A stretch of 64,000 bases of DNA, taken from contig NZ_BMFH01000001.1 in the NCBI RefSeq assembly GCF_014638095.1, positions 2,179,227 to 2,243,226 of the forward strand, given 5' to 3'. Both the position numbers and the translations under genes were made by a program. This DNA is from Muriicola marianensis (GTDB lineage Bacteria > Bacteroidota > Bacteroidia > Flavobacteriales > Flavobacteriaceae). This document shows, piece after piece, positions 1 to 9,948 of this stretch; within the stretch, counting starts at the first letter, position 1, and every line of letters starts with the position of its first letter. The notes below the pieces were generated by a model. It was not told the DNA's origin. It was given only the letters and a program-made list of their open reading frames with translations, and searched no databases.

Positions 1-2717
1 ACTGGTCTTGATACGGTAGCTTTCAGTCGAGTATTCCGGCCCCAGTTCCCCGCAAAGATGTCCAGGTCGCCATCTCCGTCTATATCGGCGAAGTTCACAG
101 TATTCCAGAATCCATGAGTTTTTTCTAAACCGGTATTCTCCATTTTTTTCAGAGACCCGTCCTGATTCTTGAGGATAGTCAGAGGCTCCCAGTATCCGGC
201 AGTGATCAGTTCTTCCTGTCCATCTTTGTCGACATCTACCCAGACAAAATCCTTTACGCTGCCCAGGGAGGTAAATGCGGCAAATCGTTCCTCGTCTGCC
301 AAAGTAAAACGGCCTTTTCCGTCATTCAGGAATACATATTGTCTTGAGGTGGATCCGAATTGAAGGGGTTGCTGGTCAGATGCGATCAGGAGATCCAGGT
401 CCCCGTCCCCGTCCAGGTCACGGGCATCGGTTTTGGAGGCATTCATCCAGACCCCATTGAATTGGTGGCTGTCCTTTTCGAGCAAACCCTTGCGGTTAAT
501 ATAGAGACGCGGCTGTAGTCGCTCTCCATTTGGGAATTCATTCCCTCCGCTTACGACCAGCAGGTCCATCCACCCGTCTCCATCAGCATCGAAAAAGACC
601 TGAGAGACATCTTCGCTCAGAGCATCTTCCAAAAACAGATCCTTTTGACTCTCGATAAATTCACCATCAGCTGTCTGGAGGTACAATTGCGACACCTGTG
701 CTTTGGCTCCGGAGAAAAATAGGTCATCCCTGCCGTCACGGTCGAGGTCAACTACCGATATGGAGGGTCCCTCATTGGTGTTCGCAAACGGGACCAGAGG
801 ATCCCGATCGAACTCCAGGGTAGCCGGTTCCCTGTGGCGAAAATTTACAGGGGCGTCAACCCTGTCTAGAACGATCCCAGAAGAATGAGAAGGTTTTGGT
901 AATTCGATAACATCGGCATCTGATTCACTTACGACCAGAGTGGTATCTGCCTTAGGGGTCTTGAGCAAGTGCACGGCCCCGGTTGGCCATCGGATTAACA
1001 AAGAATCAATAGTGGGGTTATTTCCGAGGCCAAAGTGCAGGGCAGGAGGAACGGCCGAAAGGAAACCCCGCGTAGGGAAGTTTTCACGTGTCTGAATTTT
1101 TCCATCTGCGAAAAGGTCGATTGTAGCTCCGACTCCAAAGAGATTTCCGCCCTCTCCGGCCAACTCTATCTTTAGGTAGTGGTTAGTTTTTGAATTATCT
1201 GCCCTGTTCTCGAGTACCATGGCTTTTTCATCCATATTGTTGACCACCAGATCCAGGTCTCCGTCGTTGTCGAGATCTGCATATACGGCACCATTACTGA
1301 AGGAAGGCAGTTCTTTAAACCAGCTATTAGTTACGTCTTCAAATGAAAGATCCCCTTTGTTTTTAAAGAAATAATTGGAGGACTTTATCTGGGGGATCTC
1401 AGCGATAAAGCTCATATCTTCTGCAGACATGCCTTGTTCTAATCTCTGTTGAATCGATTCATTCGCGATGAAACTGATGAAATCCATATCGTTTGTGGCT
1501 CTCTTGATCCCGTTGGTGATATAGAGATCCTTAAAGGAATCATTGTCAAAGTCGGCCAGCAAGGCGCTCCAGGACCATTCTGTCGCTGCGATCCCCGAAA
1601 GCTGGGCAATTTCACTGAACGTTTCATTCCCCAGGTTCACATGCAGGGTATTTTGCATGTATTGGGGGGAGTATCCATTCTTCAGATAATATTGATACGT
1701 GGGATAAGGAAACTCCAGTCCGGAGGTCTTGTAGGTCTCGAGATCTTCAGGCAGCATGTCGAGGGATACGATATCTGCGAGACCGTCATTATTGATGTCT
1801 GCTATATCGTTGCCCATAGAATAATGGCTGGTATGGCCCATTGATCTGTCGTTTGAGGAGATCAGTTCCCTGAAGGTTCCATCTCTTTGGTTGATGTACA
1901 GGTAGTCATTTTCAAAGAAATCGTTACCAATATATATGTCGGGATATCCGTCTCGGTTTAGATCGCTTACTGTAATTCCCAGTCCGTACCCTATCCTTCC
2001 CTGAAAAATGCCGGCCTGCTCCGATATATCTGTGAAGATCCCGTCGTCATTTCGGAATAGTCGATCTCCGGATGAAAGGTCGGGCTGTAAGCGCTGAGAC
2101 CCTTTGCCATAAGTCAGATTGGGGTGAACAGAATGGTTCAGGAGAAACATGTCCAGATCCCCATCTAGATCGAAGTCGAAGAAGGCAGCCTGTGTGGAAA
2201 AACCACTGAAATCTAAGCCATAGGCCTCCGCATCTTCTTTAAAAAGTGGAATGCCCTCATCATTTACTCCCTGGTTAATGAAGAGCAGGTTCTTTCCTTT
2301 TATCGATCGATAATCCCCCACCTTGCAGACATAGATGTCAAGCTTTCCATCGTGATTGATATCTACATGGGTCACCCCCGTTGTCCAGTTTCCGGTGTTT
2401 TCAATCCCGGCCTGGGCAGTGATGTTCCTGAACTTCATGTCACCTAGGTTGAGGTAGAGTTGATCTTCTCCCTGGTTGGCTGTGAAGTACAGGTCTGTGA
2501 GTCCGTCTGAGTTGAAATCTGCGGCAGCGACTCCGGCCCCGTTATAGAAATAGAGATAGTTCAGGATGTTTAATTCAGGGGTCTCGGTAAGGGTATTCTC
2601 GAATTCGATCCCTGTTTGTGATGCCTGAAGGGAAACAAACTGCCCGGGAGGGGTCTTTTCGCATCCGGCAGCCAGCATGGTCAGTCCTAAAATATACCCG
2701 TAGATCCTTTTCATCAT
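1..2717 (-). CDS. FG-GAP/VCBS repeat lipoprotein with ASPIC/UnbV domain (3' end outside window)
   Basis: An open frame runs from ATG at 2717 to the window edge without a stop, about 905 codons, so the C terminus is missing. The N terminus has a lipoprotein signal ending in LAAGC (Cys about residue 19), which predicts a lipid-anchored envelope protein. The body is a chain of FG-GAP/VCBS-like blades with calcium-loop signatures such as DFNSDGLTD, DFDLDGDLD, DLNRDGYPD, DINNDGLAD, DLDNDGDLD and DADGDGWMD. An ASPIC/UnbV segment lies at about 1030-1200, with residues like NHYLKIEL and GVGATIDLF. Proteins of this class are common in Bacteroidota beside SusCD loci and are thought to be surface adhesion or binding propellers; the substrate is unknown. 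It is transcribed away from the symporter gene. An adjacent ATG at 2714 is an equally possible start. Confidence 0.85.
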   Translation of the reverse strand, partial: MMKRIYGYILGLTMLAAGCEKTPPGQFVSLQASQTGIEFENTLTETPELNILNYLYFYNGAGVAAADFNSDGLTDLYFTANQGEDQLYLNLGDMKFRNITAQAGIENTGNWTTGVTHVDINHDGKLDIYVCKVGDYRSIKGKNLLFINQGVNDEGIPLFKEDAEAYGLDFSGFSTQAAFFDFDLDGDLDMFLLNHSVHPNLTYGKGSQRLQPDLSSGDRLFRNDDGIFTDISEQAGIFQGRIGYGLGITVSDLNRDGYPDIYIGNDFFENDYLYINQRDGTFRELISSNDRSMGHTSHYSMGNDIADINNDGLADIVSLDMLPEDLETYKTSGLEFPYPTYQYYLKNGYSPQYMQNTLHVNLGNETFSEIAQLSGIAATEWSWSALLADFDNDSFKDLYITNGIKRATNDMDFISFIANESIQQRLEQGMSAEDMSFIAEIPQIKSSNYFFKNKGDLSFEDVTNSWFKELPSFSNGAVYADLDNDGDLDLVVNNMDEKAMVLENRADNSKTNHYLKIELAGEGGNLFGVGATIDLFADGKIQTRENFPTRGFLSAVPPALHFGLGNNPTIDSLLIRWPTGAVHLLKTPKADTTLVVSESDADVIELPKPSHSSGIVLDRVDAPVNFRHREPATLEFDRDPLVPFANTNEGPSISVVDLDRDGRDDLFFSGAKAQVSQLYLQTADGEFIESQKDLFLEDALSEDVSQVFFDADGDGWMDLLVVSGGNEFPNGERLQPRLYINRKGLLEKDSHQFNGVWMNASKTDARDLDGDGDLDLLIASDQQPLQFGSTSRQYVFLNDGKGRFTLADEERFAAFTSLGSVKDFVWVDVDKDGQEELITAGYWEPLTILKNQDGSLKKMENTGLEKTHGFWNTVNFADIDGDGDLDIFAGNWGRNTRLKATVSRP

Positions 2718-2836
2718 ACATCTGAAACGGGCCACAAGATACTCAATACGGCAGGAAGATGGAAGTTGTCACCGTTGGGTTTTAAGCCTGGGGGACGTTA
2801 AAAAGGTTATGGAAAAATTAATAATATTTAATTGCT

Positions 2837-2857
2837 GGATAATTTTATAAATTATCC
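2837..2857. promoter_or_regulatory. Perfect 9-bp inverted repeat with adjoining -7-like box upstream of symporter
   Basis: GGATAATTT (2837-2845) and AAATTATCC (2849-2857) form a perfect inverted repeat around a 3-nt centre. A TATATTTA box at 2860-2867 resembles the Bacteroidota -7 consensus TAnnTTTG and would start transcription about 30 nt before the symporter ATG. The repeat would then sit just upstream of the start, as expected for an operator. No -33 TTG at a normal distance was seen. The leader also carries a short AACT tandem (2880-2893). Confidence 0.4.
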
Positions 2858-2900
2858 GATATATTTAAAGGATCAAACGAACTAACTAACTAACCGAATC

Positions 2901-4553
2901 ATGATAGGAATACTATCCTTTGTCGGCTTTACCTCCTTGGTGGCCATTATCTCGTATTTTGCAACCAGAACCACAGATGAAACTTCCTCAGACGGGTATT
3001 TCCTGGGTGGAAGAAGCCTGACAGCCGGGGTCATCGCGGGGTCTCTCCTCTTGACCAACCTTTCCACGGAACAGATCGTCGGCCTGAACGGAAGCGCTTA
3101 TAAGGACGGACTGTCCGTCATGGCCTGGGAGACACTGGCTGCAATTGCCATCGTTATTACGGCCATCTTCCTCTTACCCCGATACCTTAAAGGCGGTCTT
3201 ACAACCGTACCCCAGTTCCTCGCCAAAAGGTTCGACGTGTCGACCAAGACTATTACATCAGCCCTTTTTCTAACGGGCTATGTGGTGGTGTTACTTCCTG
3301 TTATCCTGTATTCGGGATCAGTGGCCATTAGCGGGATGTTTAATGTGCCGGAGATGCTCAATGTTTCGGATAAAACAGCTTTGGTTTTATGTATCTGGGG
3401 GATCGGGATCATCGGTTCTATTTATGCCGTATTTGGGGGACTTAAGGCAGTTGCTGTGTCAGATAGCATCAATGCGATCGGCCTCATACTGGGAGGGATA
3501 CTGATCCCGATATTCGGATTGATGGCCATAGGAGACGGCCATGTATTTCAGGGCCTGGAAAACCTGATGGCGGCTAATCCTGAACGATTCGACTCTACTG
3601 GGGAAGCCGGGCAGGAGGTCCCATTCGAGACCATTTTTACCGGTATGATGCTGGTGCAGCTGTTCTATTGGGGTACTAACCAGCAGATCATACAGCGCGC
3701 CCTGGCGGCCAAGAATCTGGCGGAAGGTCAAAAAGGATTATTGCTGGCTTCTTTTCTGAAGATCCTTGGACCCATTATCTTGGTCTTGCCCGGGATGATA
3801 GCCTACCACTATTTTGAAGGAGGTTTGTCGTCCAGTGACCTCGCTTATCCGGAACTCGTCCGGGCTGTTTTGCCAAAGCCGTTGATCGGGTTTTTTGCAG
3901 CCGTACTCTTTGGGGCCATTCTGAGTTCTTTTAACAGTGTTCTGAACAGTTCGGTAACCCTTTTTGGAATTGATATCTACAAACAGCATATCAACCAGGA
4001 GGCCCCCGAGAAGGTAGTCGTTCGCTACGGAAAGATCTTCGGAATCATTTTGGCTCTTGCCGCCATGTTTATTGCACCCATGATCGCCAATGCAGGGAGT
4101 TTGTTCAATTACCTGCAGGAAATCAACGGGATCTATAGCATTCCTATCCTGACCATCATTGTCATTGGTTATGCGACCAAGAGGGTGCCAGCTATCGCCG
4201 CCAAGGTCGGGATCATTTCAGGTTCTCTGCTCTATATAATATCCCAGTTTTGGTTACAGCCCAGGTACGTCAGTGAAGCCCTTGAGGGAGCGGCGGCCAT
4301 GGGAATTACAGATCCATCTGAACTAGCCCTGATTGAGGCTGACGCCTACCCTCATTATTTGCACGTAATGGCCATTTTGTTTATTGCCAACATAGCCATT
4401 ATGCTTCTTATCGGAAAGTTTAGACCAAGGGCTACAGCCTATGTACAGGAATACACTGAACAGGTGGAGATCACACCTTTTAAATATGTGAAACAGGTCG
4501 GCATCCTCATAGTGCTAACAGTGGTGGGTATTTACATATACTTTGCCCAGTAG
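2901..4553 (+). CDS. SSS-family sodium:solute symporter, SGLT/YidK-like
   Basis: This 550-residue inner-membrane protein has about 14 hydrophobic segments and the sodium:solute symporter layout. The N-terminal half carries YFLGGRSL and the signature region around TNLSTEQIVGLNGSAY, which is typical of the SGLT branch (glucose, galactose, maltose or related sugars with sodium). The length matches the family. ATG at 2901 gives a natural first transmembrane helix. It lies next to the SusCD/GH13/GH65 locus, so its substrate is probably glucose or a short malto-oligosaccharide, but that is inferred from context. It has its own promoter region shared with the divergent FG-GAP gene. Confidence 0.88.
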   Translation: MIGILSFVGFTSLVAIISYFATRTTDETSSDGYFLGGRSLTAGVIAGSLLLTNLSTEQIVGLNGSAYKDGLSVMAWETLAAIAIVITAIFLLPRYLKGGLTTVPQFLAKRFDVSTKTITSALFLTGYVVVLLPVILYSGSVAISGMFNVPEMLNVSDKTALVLCIWGIGIIGSIYAVFGGLKAVAVSDSINAIGLILGGILIPIFGLMAIGDGHVFQGLENLMAANPERFDSTGEAGQEVPFETIFTGMMLVQLFYWGTNQQIIQRALAAKNLAEGQKGLLLASFLKILGPIILVLPGMIAYHYFEGGLSSSDLAYPELVRAVLPKPLIGFFAAVLFGAILSSFNSVLNSSVTLFGIDIYKQHINQEAPEKVVVRYGKIFGIILALAAMFIAPMIANAGSLFNYLQEINGIYSIPILTIIVIGYATKRVPAIAAKVGIISGSLLYIISQFWLQPRYVSEALEGAAAMGITDPSELALIEADAYPHYLHVMAILFIANIAIMLLIGKFRPRATAYVQEYTEQVEITPFKYVKQVGILIVLTVVGIYIYFAQ

Positions 4554-4985
4554 GATACTCTATCAGCTATAAAAGAACACTTCGTCTTGAGACTTAAGGG
4601 AAGTGATTGAACGAGAACCCCTTTAAAAAAGTGTTTTTACTCCTCCCTGTAATCTCTGGGCATAATTTAACAGAATCTATTATAGCCTTACTATAGGTTT
4701 TTCATAAAGTGCCATAGTTCTTACTCTGATGCAATAAGGGCATGTGAGGAATTTTCATTTTGTGATATGGAAGGGACTTATTAACCTCAGGCATTTGATC
4801 AAAAGACTCGACCAGTTTCCGCTGTATCAGAAATGAGAAGAAGTATAATTATTACTCAGGCGAACCGGAGATTCAGAAATGTCGAATAATAGGAAAAGGT
4901 ATGAGGTGTAGCGTTGGGATTAAAGGTGCAAAAAAGGAATAAAAAAACCCCGGATAAACCGGGGTTTTTGTAGATATTATAAGAT
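4554..4985. other. Non-coding interval between symporter and susD
   Basis: This stretch of about 430 bases separates two convergent genes. It is more AT-rich than its neighbours. I see no ORF with a credible start, no tRNA and no known riboswitch pattern. Apart from the terminator hairpin at 4941-4969 I see nothing that can be named. Confidence 0.5.
4941..4969 (-). terminator. Rho-independent terminator after susD (works in both directions)
   Basis: CCCCGG (4948-4953) and CCGGGG (4959-4964) form a GC stem around an ATAAA loop. It is flanked by A7 on the left and T5 on the right, so either strand reads a hairpin followed by a T-run. It lies just past the susD stop and probably also ends readthrough from the symporter. 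Confidence 0.85.
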
Positions 4986-6611
4986 CTAGTATCCAGGATT
5001 CTGAACCAGATTTGGGTTCGCCAGTAACTGTGCAGGAGGGATCGGGAACACGTGTCGATTTGTGTTACCAATTTCGCTGGATTCTTTGAAAAGCCAGTCT
5101 CTGGTATACTGTCCAAAACGGATCAGGTCATTCCTTCTCCAAACTTCCTGGTACAACTCACGACCTCTTTCGTCGAGAAGTTGTTGCTCGCCTACAGATC
5201 CGAGAGGTGTTGCTCCCCTAAGTACGCGAAGTTCGTTCACCATGGCGGTTGGGTCTCCGCCGCTGCGCATCATGGCCTCTGCCTTCATTAGGTGGGCATC
5301 TGCATATCGGAAGACAACTTCGTGTCCGGCAAAACCTCCACCGTAACGAGGGTTGTATTTCATTACCCTGATACCTGTGGTCTCGTCGTTGTTAATGAAG
5401 CTTGGGGCTCCGGTACCATCAACGAAATCCCTTTTAAAGGTAAGAGGCGCTCCTGCCCTGTCTGTCAACGGAGTACCGTCGAGAGCGTATTGCTGTCCGA
5501 TCAGGTATCCGAATCCAACGTTTGAGCCATCTTCCAGTCCGCCGTTATCTGAAGTACCGGGTTCTCCGGTGAAAGGCTTTCCTGCTGGTGGAACTCCACC
5601 GCGGCGTTCTTCCTGCCCGTCTAATGGATTACCATTAACATCAGCGCGGTTGTTGTTAGGATCACCTTCATACAGGTCGTAATACTCAGCAAGAGTACTA
5701 AACCCGTTCCAACCTCCGCCTCCGAGAGAGGTAGAGTTGTAGTGAAGTCCATTGTAAATCCTGTTTCCTGTTATAAGTGCAGAAAGAGACCAGATGGTTT
5801 CGGTATTTCCTCCTGTATCTGCAGGATCACGGAAAAGATCAAAGAATCCGGCCTGCAGGGCAAAGCCATCTGCGGCAATCTGATCTACCAGAGAAACCAC
5901 CTCATTCATATCTCCCGAATCAGGGCTACCTCCTAAATAGATGTGCTTATTGAGGAGAACTTTAGCCTTTAAATACCTGGCTGCAGCCTTGCTGGCGCGA
6001 TTCAAAGTAGCGCCACTTCCGGCAGCCACTGTTGGCAGGTTAGCAATAGCCTGATCCAGATCGGCCAGGATAAAGTCGACAGCGGCCTGACCTGTCAGTA
6101 CTTCCGGCAAGGAAGAACTCGGCAGGCTGGTGTCCCTGAAAGGCACCTGGCCGTAGTTGTCGAGGATGACCCACATACTGAAGGCCCTTATAAAACTGGC
6201 ATCTCCAATGTTCTGAGCAGAAGGGTTACTTCTGGAATCGAGGACTCGAGACGCAGCCAATTGATTACCGTTGAACTGGTTCCAAACAGTACCTATAAAG
6301 GCGTGTTCTCCGTTCCAGGTATGGTTGTGGAGCACCCTCCACAGTCCGTTATCACCCCAGTCTGTTCCCCTGGTAGGTACCAGGGCCGCATCTGTGGTCA
6401 CTTCTTGAAGGGCGAAAAAGTTCGCCTGGTCACCATACTGCCCACCTAATGAACTGTACAGTCCGTCAATTGCCGAGGACGGATCAGCCAGACCCTGGAA
6501 GCCTTCACTGATGATAGAATCAGTCGCTTCGATCTCCAGGTCGGTGCAGGAAGACATTCCTACGACGGAGGCGATGGTTAAAAAATAGATTTTAAATTGA
6601 TTTCTTTTCAT
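4986..6611 (-). CDS. susD: SusD/RagB-family starch-binding outer-membrane lipoprotein
   Basis: A 541-residue SusD-type lipoprotein. The ATG at 6611 gives MKRNQFKIYFLTIASVV followed by the lipobox MSSC. An in-frame TTG nine bases upstream is less likely. The body has the SusD pattern: an early TPR-like helical section (DPSSAIDGLYSSLGG, SFIRAFSMWVILDNYGQVPF), a variable glycan-facing middle, and the conserved C-terminal block near EVVFRYADAHLMKAEAMMRSG and RGRELYQEVWRRNDLIRFGQ. SusD proteins cap their SusC partner at the cell surface and bind the oligosaccharide. It follows susC by 18 bases in the same operon and ends at a strong terminator. The associated GH13 and GH65 enzymes point to alpha-glucan as ligand. 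Confidence 0.95.
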   Translation of the reverse strand: MKRNQFKIYFLTIASVVGMSSCTDLEIEATDSIISEGFQGLADPSSAIDGLYSSLGGQYGDQANFFALQEVTTDAALVPTRGTDWGDNGLWRVLHNHTWNGEHAFIGTVWNQFNGNQLAASRVLDSRSNPSAQNIGDASFIRAFSMWVILDNYGQVPFRDTSLPSSSLPEVLTGQAAVDFILADLDQAIANLPTVAAGSGATLNRASKAAARYLKAKVLLNKHIYLGGSPDSGDMNEVVSLVDQIAADGFALQAGFFDLFRDPADTGGNTETIWSLSALITGNRIYNGLHYNSTSLGGGGWNGFSTLAEYYDLYEGDPNNNRADVNGNPLDGQEERRGGVPPAGKPFTGEPGTSDNGGLEDGSNVGFGYLIGQQYALDGTPLTDRAGAPLTFKRDFVDGTGAPSFINNDETTGIRVMKYNPRYGGGFAGHEVVFRYADAHLMKAEAMMRSGGDPTAMVNELRVLRGATPLGSVGEQQLLDERGRELYQEVWRRNDLIRFGQYTRDWLFKESSEIGNTNRHVFPIPPAQLLANPNLVQNPGY

Positions 6612-6629
6612 GATATTCAATTTTTTTAA

Positions 6630-9600
6630 TTAAAAGGATGCGTTTAATCCGAAAGTAATGGTTCTTGGGTTTGGGAATCCAGCCCAGTCAATTCCCCTGG
6701 TGGGAACTCCTGAACCTAGGTCACCGGTAGCCACTGTGATCTCGGGATCGAGACCAGAGTAATCCGTGATCAGGAACAGGTTCTGCCCGGTCAAGGACAA
6801 CCTTAGGGTTTTGAAAAGACCGTCACCTGAAAGAGGCACGTTGTACCCAAGGGTTGCGTTCTGCATCCTTATAAAATCACCTTTTTCAAGGAATCTTGTG
6901 GATACGTCTGCTGAGGCCCCTCCGTTTTCGCCACTGGCGATGACATCCTGGGTAACATTACGTGCGTTGTTGATAGCTCCTCCAGTAAAGAAACCATTCC
7001 TTGTATTGTTGTATACATAGAATCCGAACTGGCCGGAGAAATAAGCTGATGCATCCCAGTTACCACTTCTGAAGTTCAAAGATAAACCAGAGGTAATATC
7101 TGGCAAGGCGTCTTCACCTACGAAGGTCTGATCTGCGATGGGATCTCCGACACCATTTCCATCAACGTCCTGATAGATCGGGAATCCATTGCTATCGAAG
7201 CCTTCGAAAATGGCCATGTAATAAGAGAACAATGACCTTCCGGCTTCAAAACGCTGTGCAAAGGCTCCGGAAAGACCTTGTCCGTTGATCTCACCTGTGT
7301 TGATCGCACTGGCAAAATCCTGTACCTCGTTCTCGTTGTAAGCAATGTTGAAAGAAGCTGAGAACGTGGTGTTTTGAGACTGAATAAAGTCGTAAGCAAT
7401 GGCGAACTCAATACCCTGGTTCAGGATAGAGGCATCTACGTTACCGAACTGGAACGGATCCACAGCCGGTGCGGCAGGAGGAGTACGCAGCAATACGTCA
7501 TTAGTTTCGTTTCGGTATACGTCAATGCTACCGGAGAGGCGGTCAGAGTTGAAACCGAAGTCCAAACCTACGTTAAGGTTCAGGGTCTCTTCCCATTTCA
7601 AATCCGGTACATCAGTGGCAACGATGTTCAGACCGCTGGGGTTGACCTGGTAGTTACCTTGAACACCCAAACCTCCAAAACGCTGACGTGCAACAAAGTT
7701 ACCATATCCCAGACCTTCCTGGTTACCTACCAGACCACCGCTTAAACGCAGCTTCATAGTAGAGACGTTGTCTCCCAGGAATCCTTCCTCATTGAGTTTC
7801 CAGGCAAATGCACCTGAGGGGAAGTATCCATATTGGTTTTCAGGACCAAAACGGGAAGAACCATCCGCCCTCATGGTAGCGGTGAAGAGGTATTTATTAT
7901 TCAGGCTGTAGTTAACCCTGGCAAAGAAAGACTGTAATTCGTCTGTGTTGTCAAAGGTATCAGCAGTCATTCCACGTACGAGCCTGTTAAATGCAAACCC
8001 GATCTCCTCTCCGGCAACGACAACAGGCTGCAGCCTGTTTACGATAAGGCCGGTTGTATTTGAGCCGTAGTAATATTGCTGATAAGCACCGTCAATTGTG
8101 CTTGCTGCTCCATTTACAGTTTCCCTGAGATCTGCCCCCATCTGATTGAGTTCGGTAGTTCCGAAGCCCCTTCCCTGGGCATTCCTTCCATTGACATTAA
8201 AATCCTGGAAAGAATAACCTACCAGAGCATCGATGTTGGAATTACCAAAATCCTTTCGGAAATTCAGCGTAGCTTCCAACAGGTGGTTTTCCCTGTTCAG
8301 GGTATTGTAGGTACCAAAGCCCTGGCCTGAAATATCCGTAAAACTCAAAAGGTCACCGGAAAGAACAGAGGTGTTTTCTCCTTCAGACTTGTCGTAACCC
8401 ACGTTGATCTTACCGGTCAGCTCGGGTGTGAATTTATAGTCGATGGAACCATTTAAAAGAACCCTGTTAGTATTTGTCTGGTTTTGTGTATTGGCCAGGT
8501 AATTAGCTGGTTTGATCTGCGTTCCTCCATCATTGAAAGTGGAAGAAGCAGGCCAGGTCGGATTGGCCGAATAGCTTGCACCCAGTATATCGCCACGGAA
8601 ACCGGCACCACCACTTAAGGGTGCAGTTTCGTCATTCACCCTGGAAAGAGTGGTTTGCAGTCCCAGCGTCAACTTGTCATCCAGAAAGCGGTGCGTCAAG
8701 TTAAGCCTACCGGTAATACGTTCCAGGCTGGTCTTTTCTACCACACCAAATTGCTTTTGGTACCCGAAGGTAGCTCGTATATTCCCTTTTCCATAGTTGT
8801 TGGAATAGGAAACGTTCTGGTTTTGGGAAGCAACGGTCCTGGTGATAAAATCCTGCCAGTTAGTATTAGCTCCAAAATCTACAGCTGAGGGGTTGCCTCC
8901 GTATTGTGCAACACCGGCCAGGAATTCTTCCCTATTGAGAAGGTCATAGCTGTTTGCAGGTGTGGCAACACTTAAAGAAGATGCAAATTCCAACCTTCCA
9001 CCGGTACTACCTTTTCCACTCTTGGTGGTAATGATCACAACCCCGTTAGCACCCCTAGAACCGTAAATGGCAGTCGCAGAGGCATCCTTGAGGATAGAGA
9101 TACTTTCAATATCGGATGGGTTTAAGAAGTTCAACGGGTTTCTCGTCGCGCTACCGCCATTACCGGTATCTCCTCCGGGAGCGGTATTTCCTCCGGCAAG
9201 AGGCACACCGTCTACAACGAATAACGGGTTATTATCACCACGTACGGAATTGGAACCCCGGATATTCACCTGTATACCAGCACCCGGCTCACCACTAGTT
9301 TGCTGGATGTTTACCCCGGCTGTCTTACCCTGGATCAGTTGCTCTGGAGATGAAATCACCCCTCCGTTGAAGTCCTCAGAGGTGACAGCTGTCACAGCTC
9401 CGGTTGCATCTTTAACGGTGGTAGTACCATAACCAATGATCACCACCTCATCCAATGCCTGGGCGTCCTCCTCGAGGACCACATTAATTGTGGAGCGGCC
9501 GTTGACGGCTATCTCCTGTGTCTTGTACCCGATGTAGCTGAAGACAAGAACGGCATCACTGCCAACATTGCTCAAGCTGTAATTACCATCGAAGTCTGTT

Positions 9601-9755
9601 TGCGTACCATTTGTAGTCCCCTGAACTACAACACTGGCCCCTGGAAGAGGTCCATTGGCATCAGAAACAGTACCTGATACGTCTTGCGCCTTAACCAATC
9701 CGAAGCTCAAGATCGCTCCAACCAGCATAAGACCTTTTAGTAGTGTAATCTTCAT
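6630..9755 (-). CDS. susC: SusC/RagA-family TonB-dependent outer-membrane transporter
   Basis: A 1041-residue TonB-linked transporter with a signal peptide (cleavage probably after VKAQ). It has an N-terminal carboxypeptidase-D-like regulatory domain (about 25-100, with GPLPGASVVVQGT and FDGNYSLSNV), a plug domain (about 115-235, with DEVVIIGYGT, NIRGSNSVRGDNNPLFVVDG and ILKDASATAIYGSRGANGVV), and a 22-strand-type barrel ending in an aromatic residue (GLNASF). These are hallmarks of the SusC clade. It imports oligosaccharides bound by SusD using the proton-motive force through TonB. Its gene diverges from the LacI regulator gene, with palindromic operator candidates in between, so induction by malto-oligosaccharide is likely. 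Confidence 0.96.
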   Translation of the reverse strand: MKITLLKGLMLVGAILSFGLVKAQDVSGTVSDANGPLPGASVVVQGTTNGTQTDFDGNYSLSNVGSDAVLVFSYIGYKTQEIAVNGRSTINVVLEEDAQALDEVVIIGYGTTTVKDATGAVTAVTSEDFNGGVISSPEQLIQGKTAGVNIQQTSGEPGAGIQVNIRGSNSVRGDNNPLFVVDGVPLAGGNTAPGGDTGNGGSATRNPLNFLNPSDIESISILKDASATAIYGSRGANGVVIITTKSGKGSTGGRLEFASSLSVATPANSYDLLNREEFLAGVAQYGGNPSAVDFGANTNWQDFITRTVASQNQNVSYSNNYGKGNIRATFGYQKQFGVVEKTSLERITGRLNLTHRFLDDKLTLGLQTTLSRVNDETAPLSGGAGFRGDILGASYSANPTWPASSTFNDGGTQIKPANYLANTQNQTNTNRVLLNGSIDYKFTPELTGKINVGYDKSEGENTSVLSGDLLSFTDISGQGFGTYNTLNRENHLLEATLNFRKDFGNSNIDALVGYSFQDFNVNGRNAQGRGFGTTELNQMGADLRETVNGAASTIDGAYQQYYYGSNTTGLIVNRLQPVVVAGEEIGFAFNRLVRGMTADTFDNTDELQSFFARVNYSLNNKYLFTATMRADGSSRFGPENQYGYFPSGAFAWKLNEEGFLGDNVSTMKLRLSGGLVGNQEGLGYGNFVARQRFGGLGVQGNYQVNPSGLNIVATDVPDLKWEETLNLNVGLDFGFNSDRLSGSIDVYRNETNDVLLRTPPAAPAVDPFQFGNVDASILNQGIEFAIAYDFIQSQNTTFSASFNIAYNENEVQDFASAINTGEINGQGLSGAFAQRFEAGRSLFSYYMAIFEGFDSNGFPIYQDVDGNGVGDPIADQTFVGEDALPDITSGLSLNFRSGNWDASAYFSGQFGFYVYNNTRNGFFTGGAINNARNVTQDVIASGENGGASADVSTRFLEKGDFIRMQNATLGYNVPLSGDGLFKTLRLSLTGQNLFLITDYSGLDPEITVATGDLGSGVPTRGIDWAGFPNPRTITFGLNASF

Positions 9756-9848
9756 AAAGAGTTAATTTTAAGTTTAGTTAATTTAATTCAAGCGTTAAAC
9801 ATATGTAAAAAAAGTGTTAATATTCGAAAACACGGGCCGTAGCCGCTT

Positions 9849-9864
9849 ACGAAAACGGTTTCGT
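9849..9864. promoter_or_regulatory. LacI-type operator candidate in the susC leader
   Basis: ACGAAAACGGTTTCGT is a near-perfect 16-bp palindrome with a central CG (one mismatched pair). That is the form expected for LacI-family operators. It shares the core AAAACGGTTT with the palindrome at 10031-10057. It would lie about 90-100 bases downstream of the susC start point, inside the leader, where a bound repressor could block elongation. The assignment to the adjacent lacI product is inference. Confidence 0.6.
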
Positions 9865-9948
9865 GTTAATAACTTTTTAAAACATGGTAATTTAATAATT
9901 TAAGTATCCATGTTTCGATTATACTCTATTTATGGGGTGTTTTAATTA

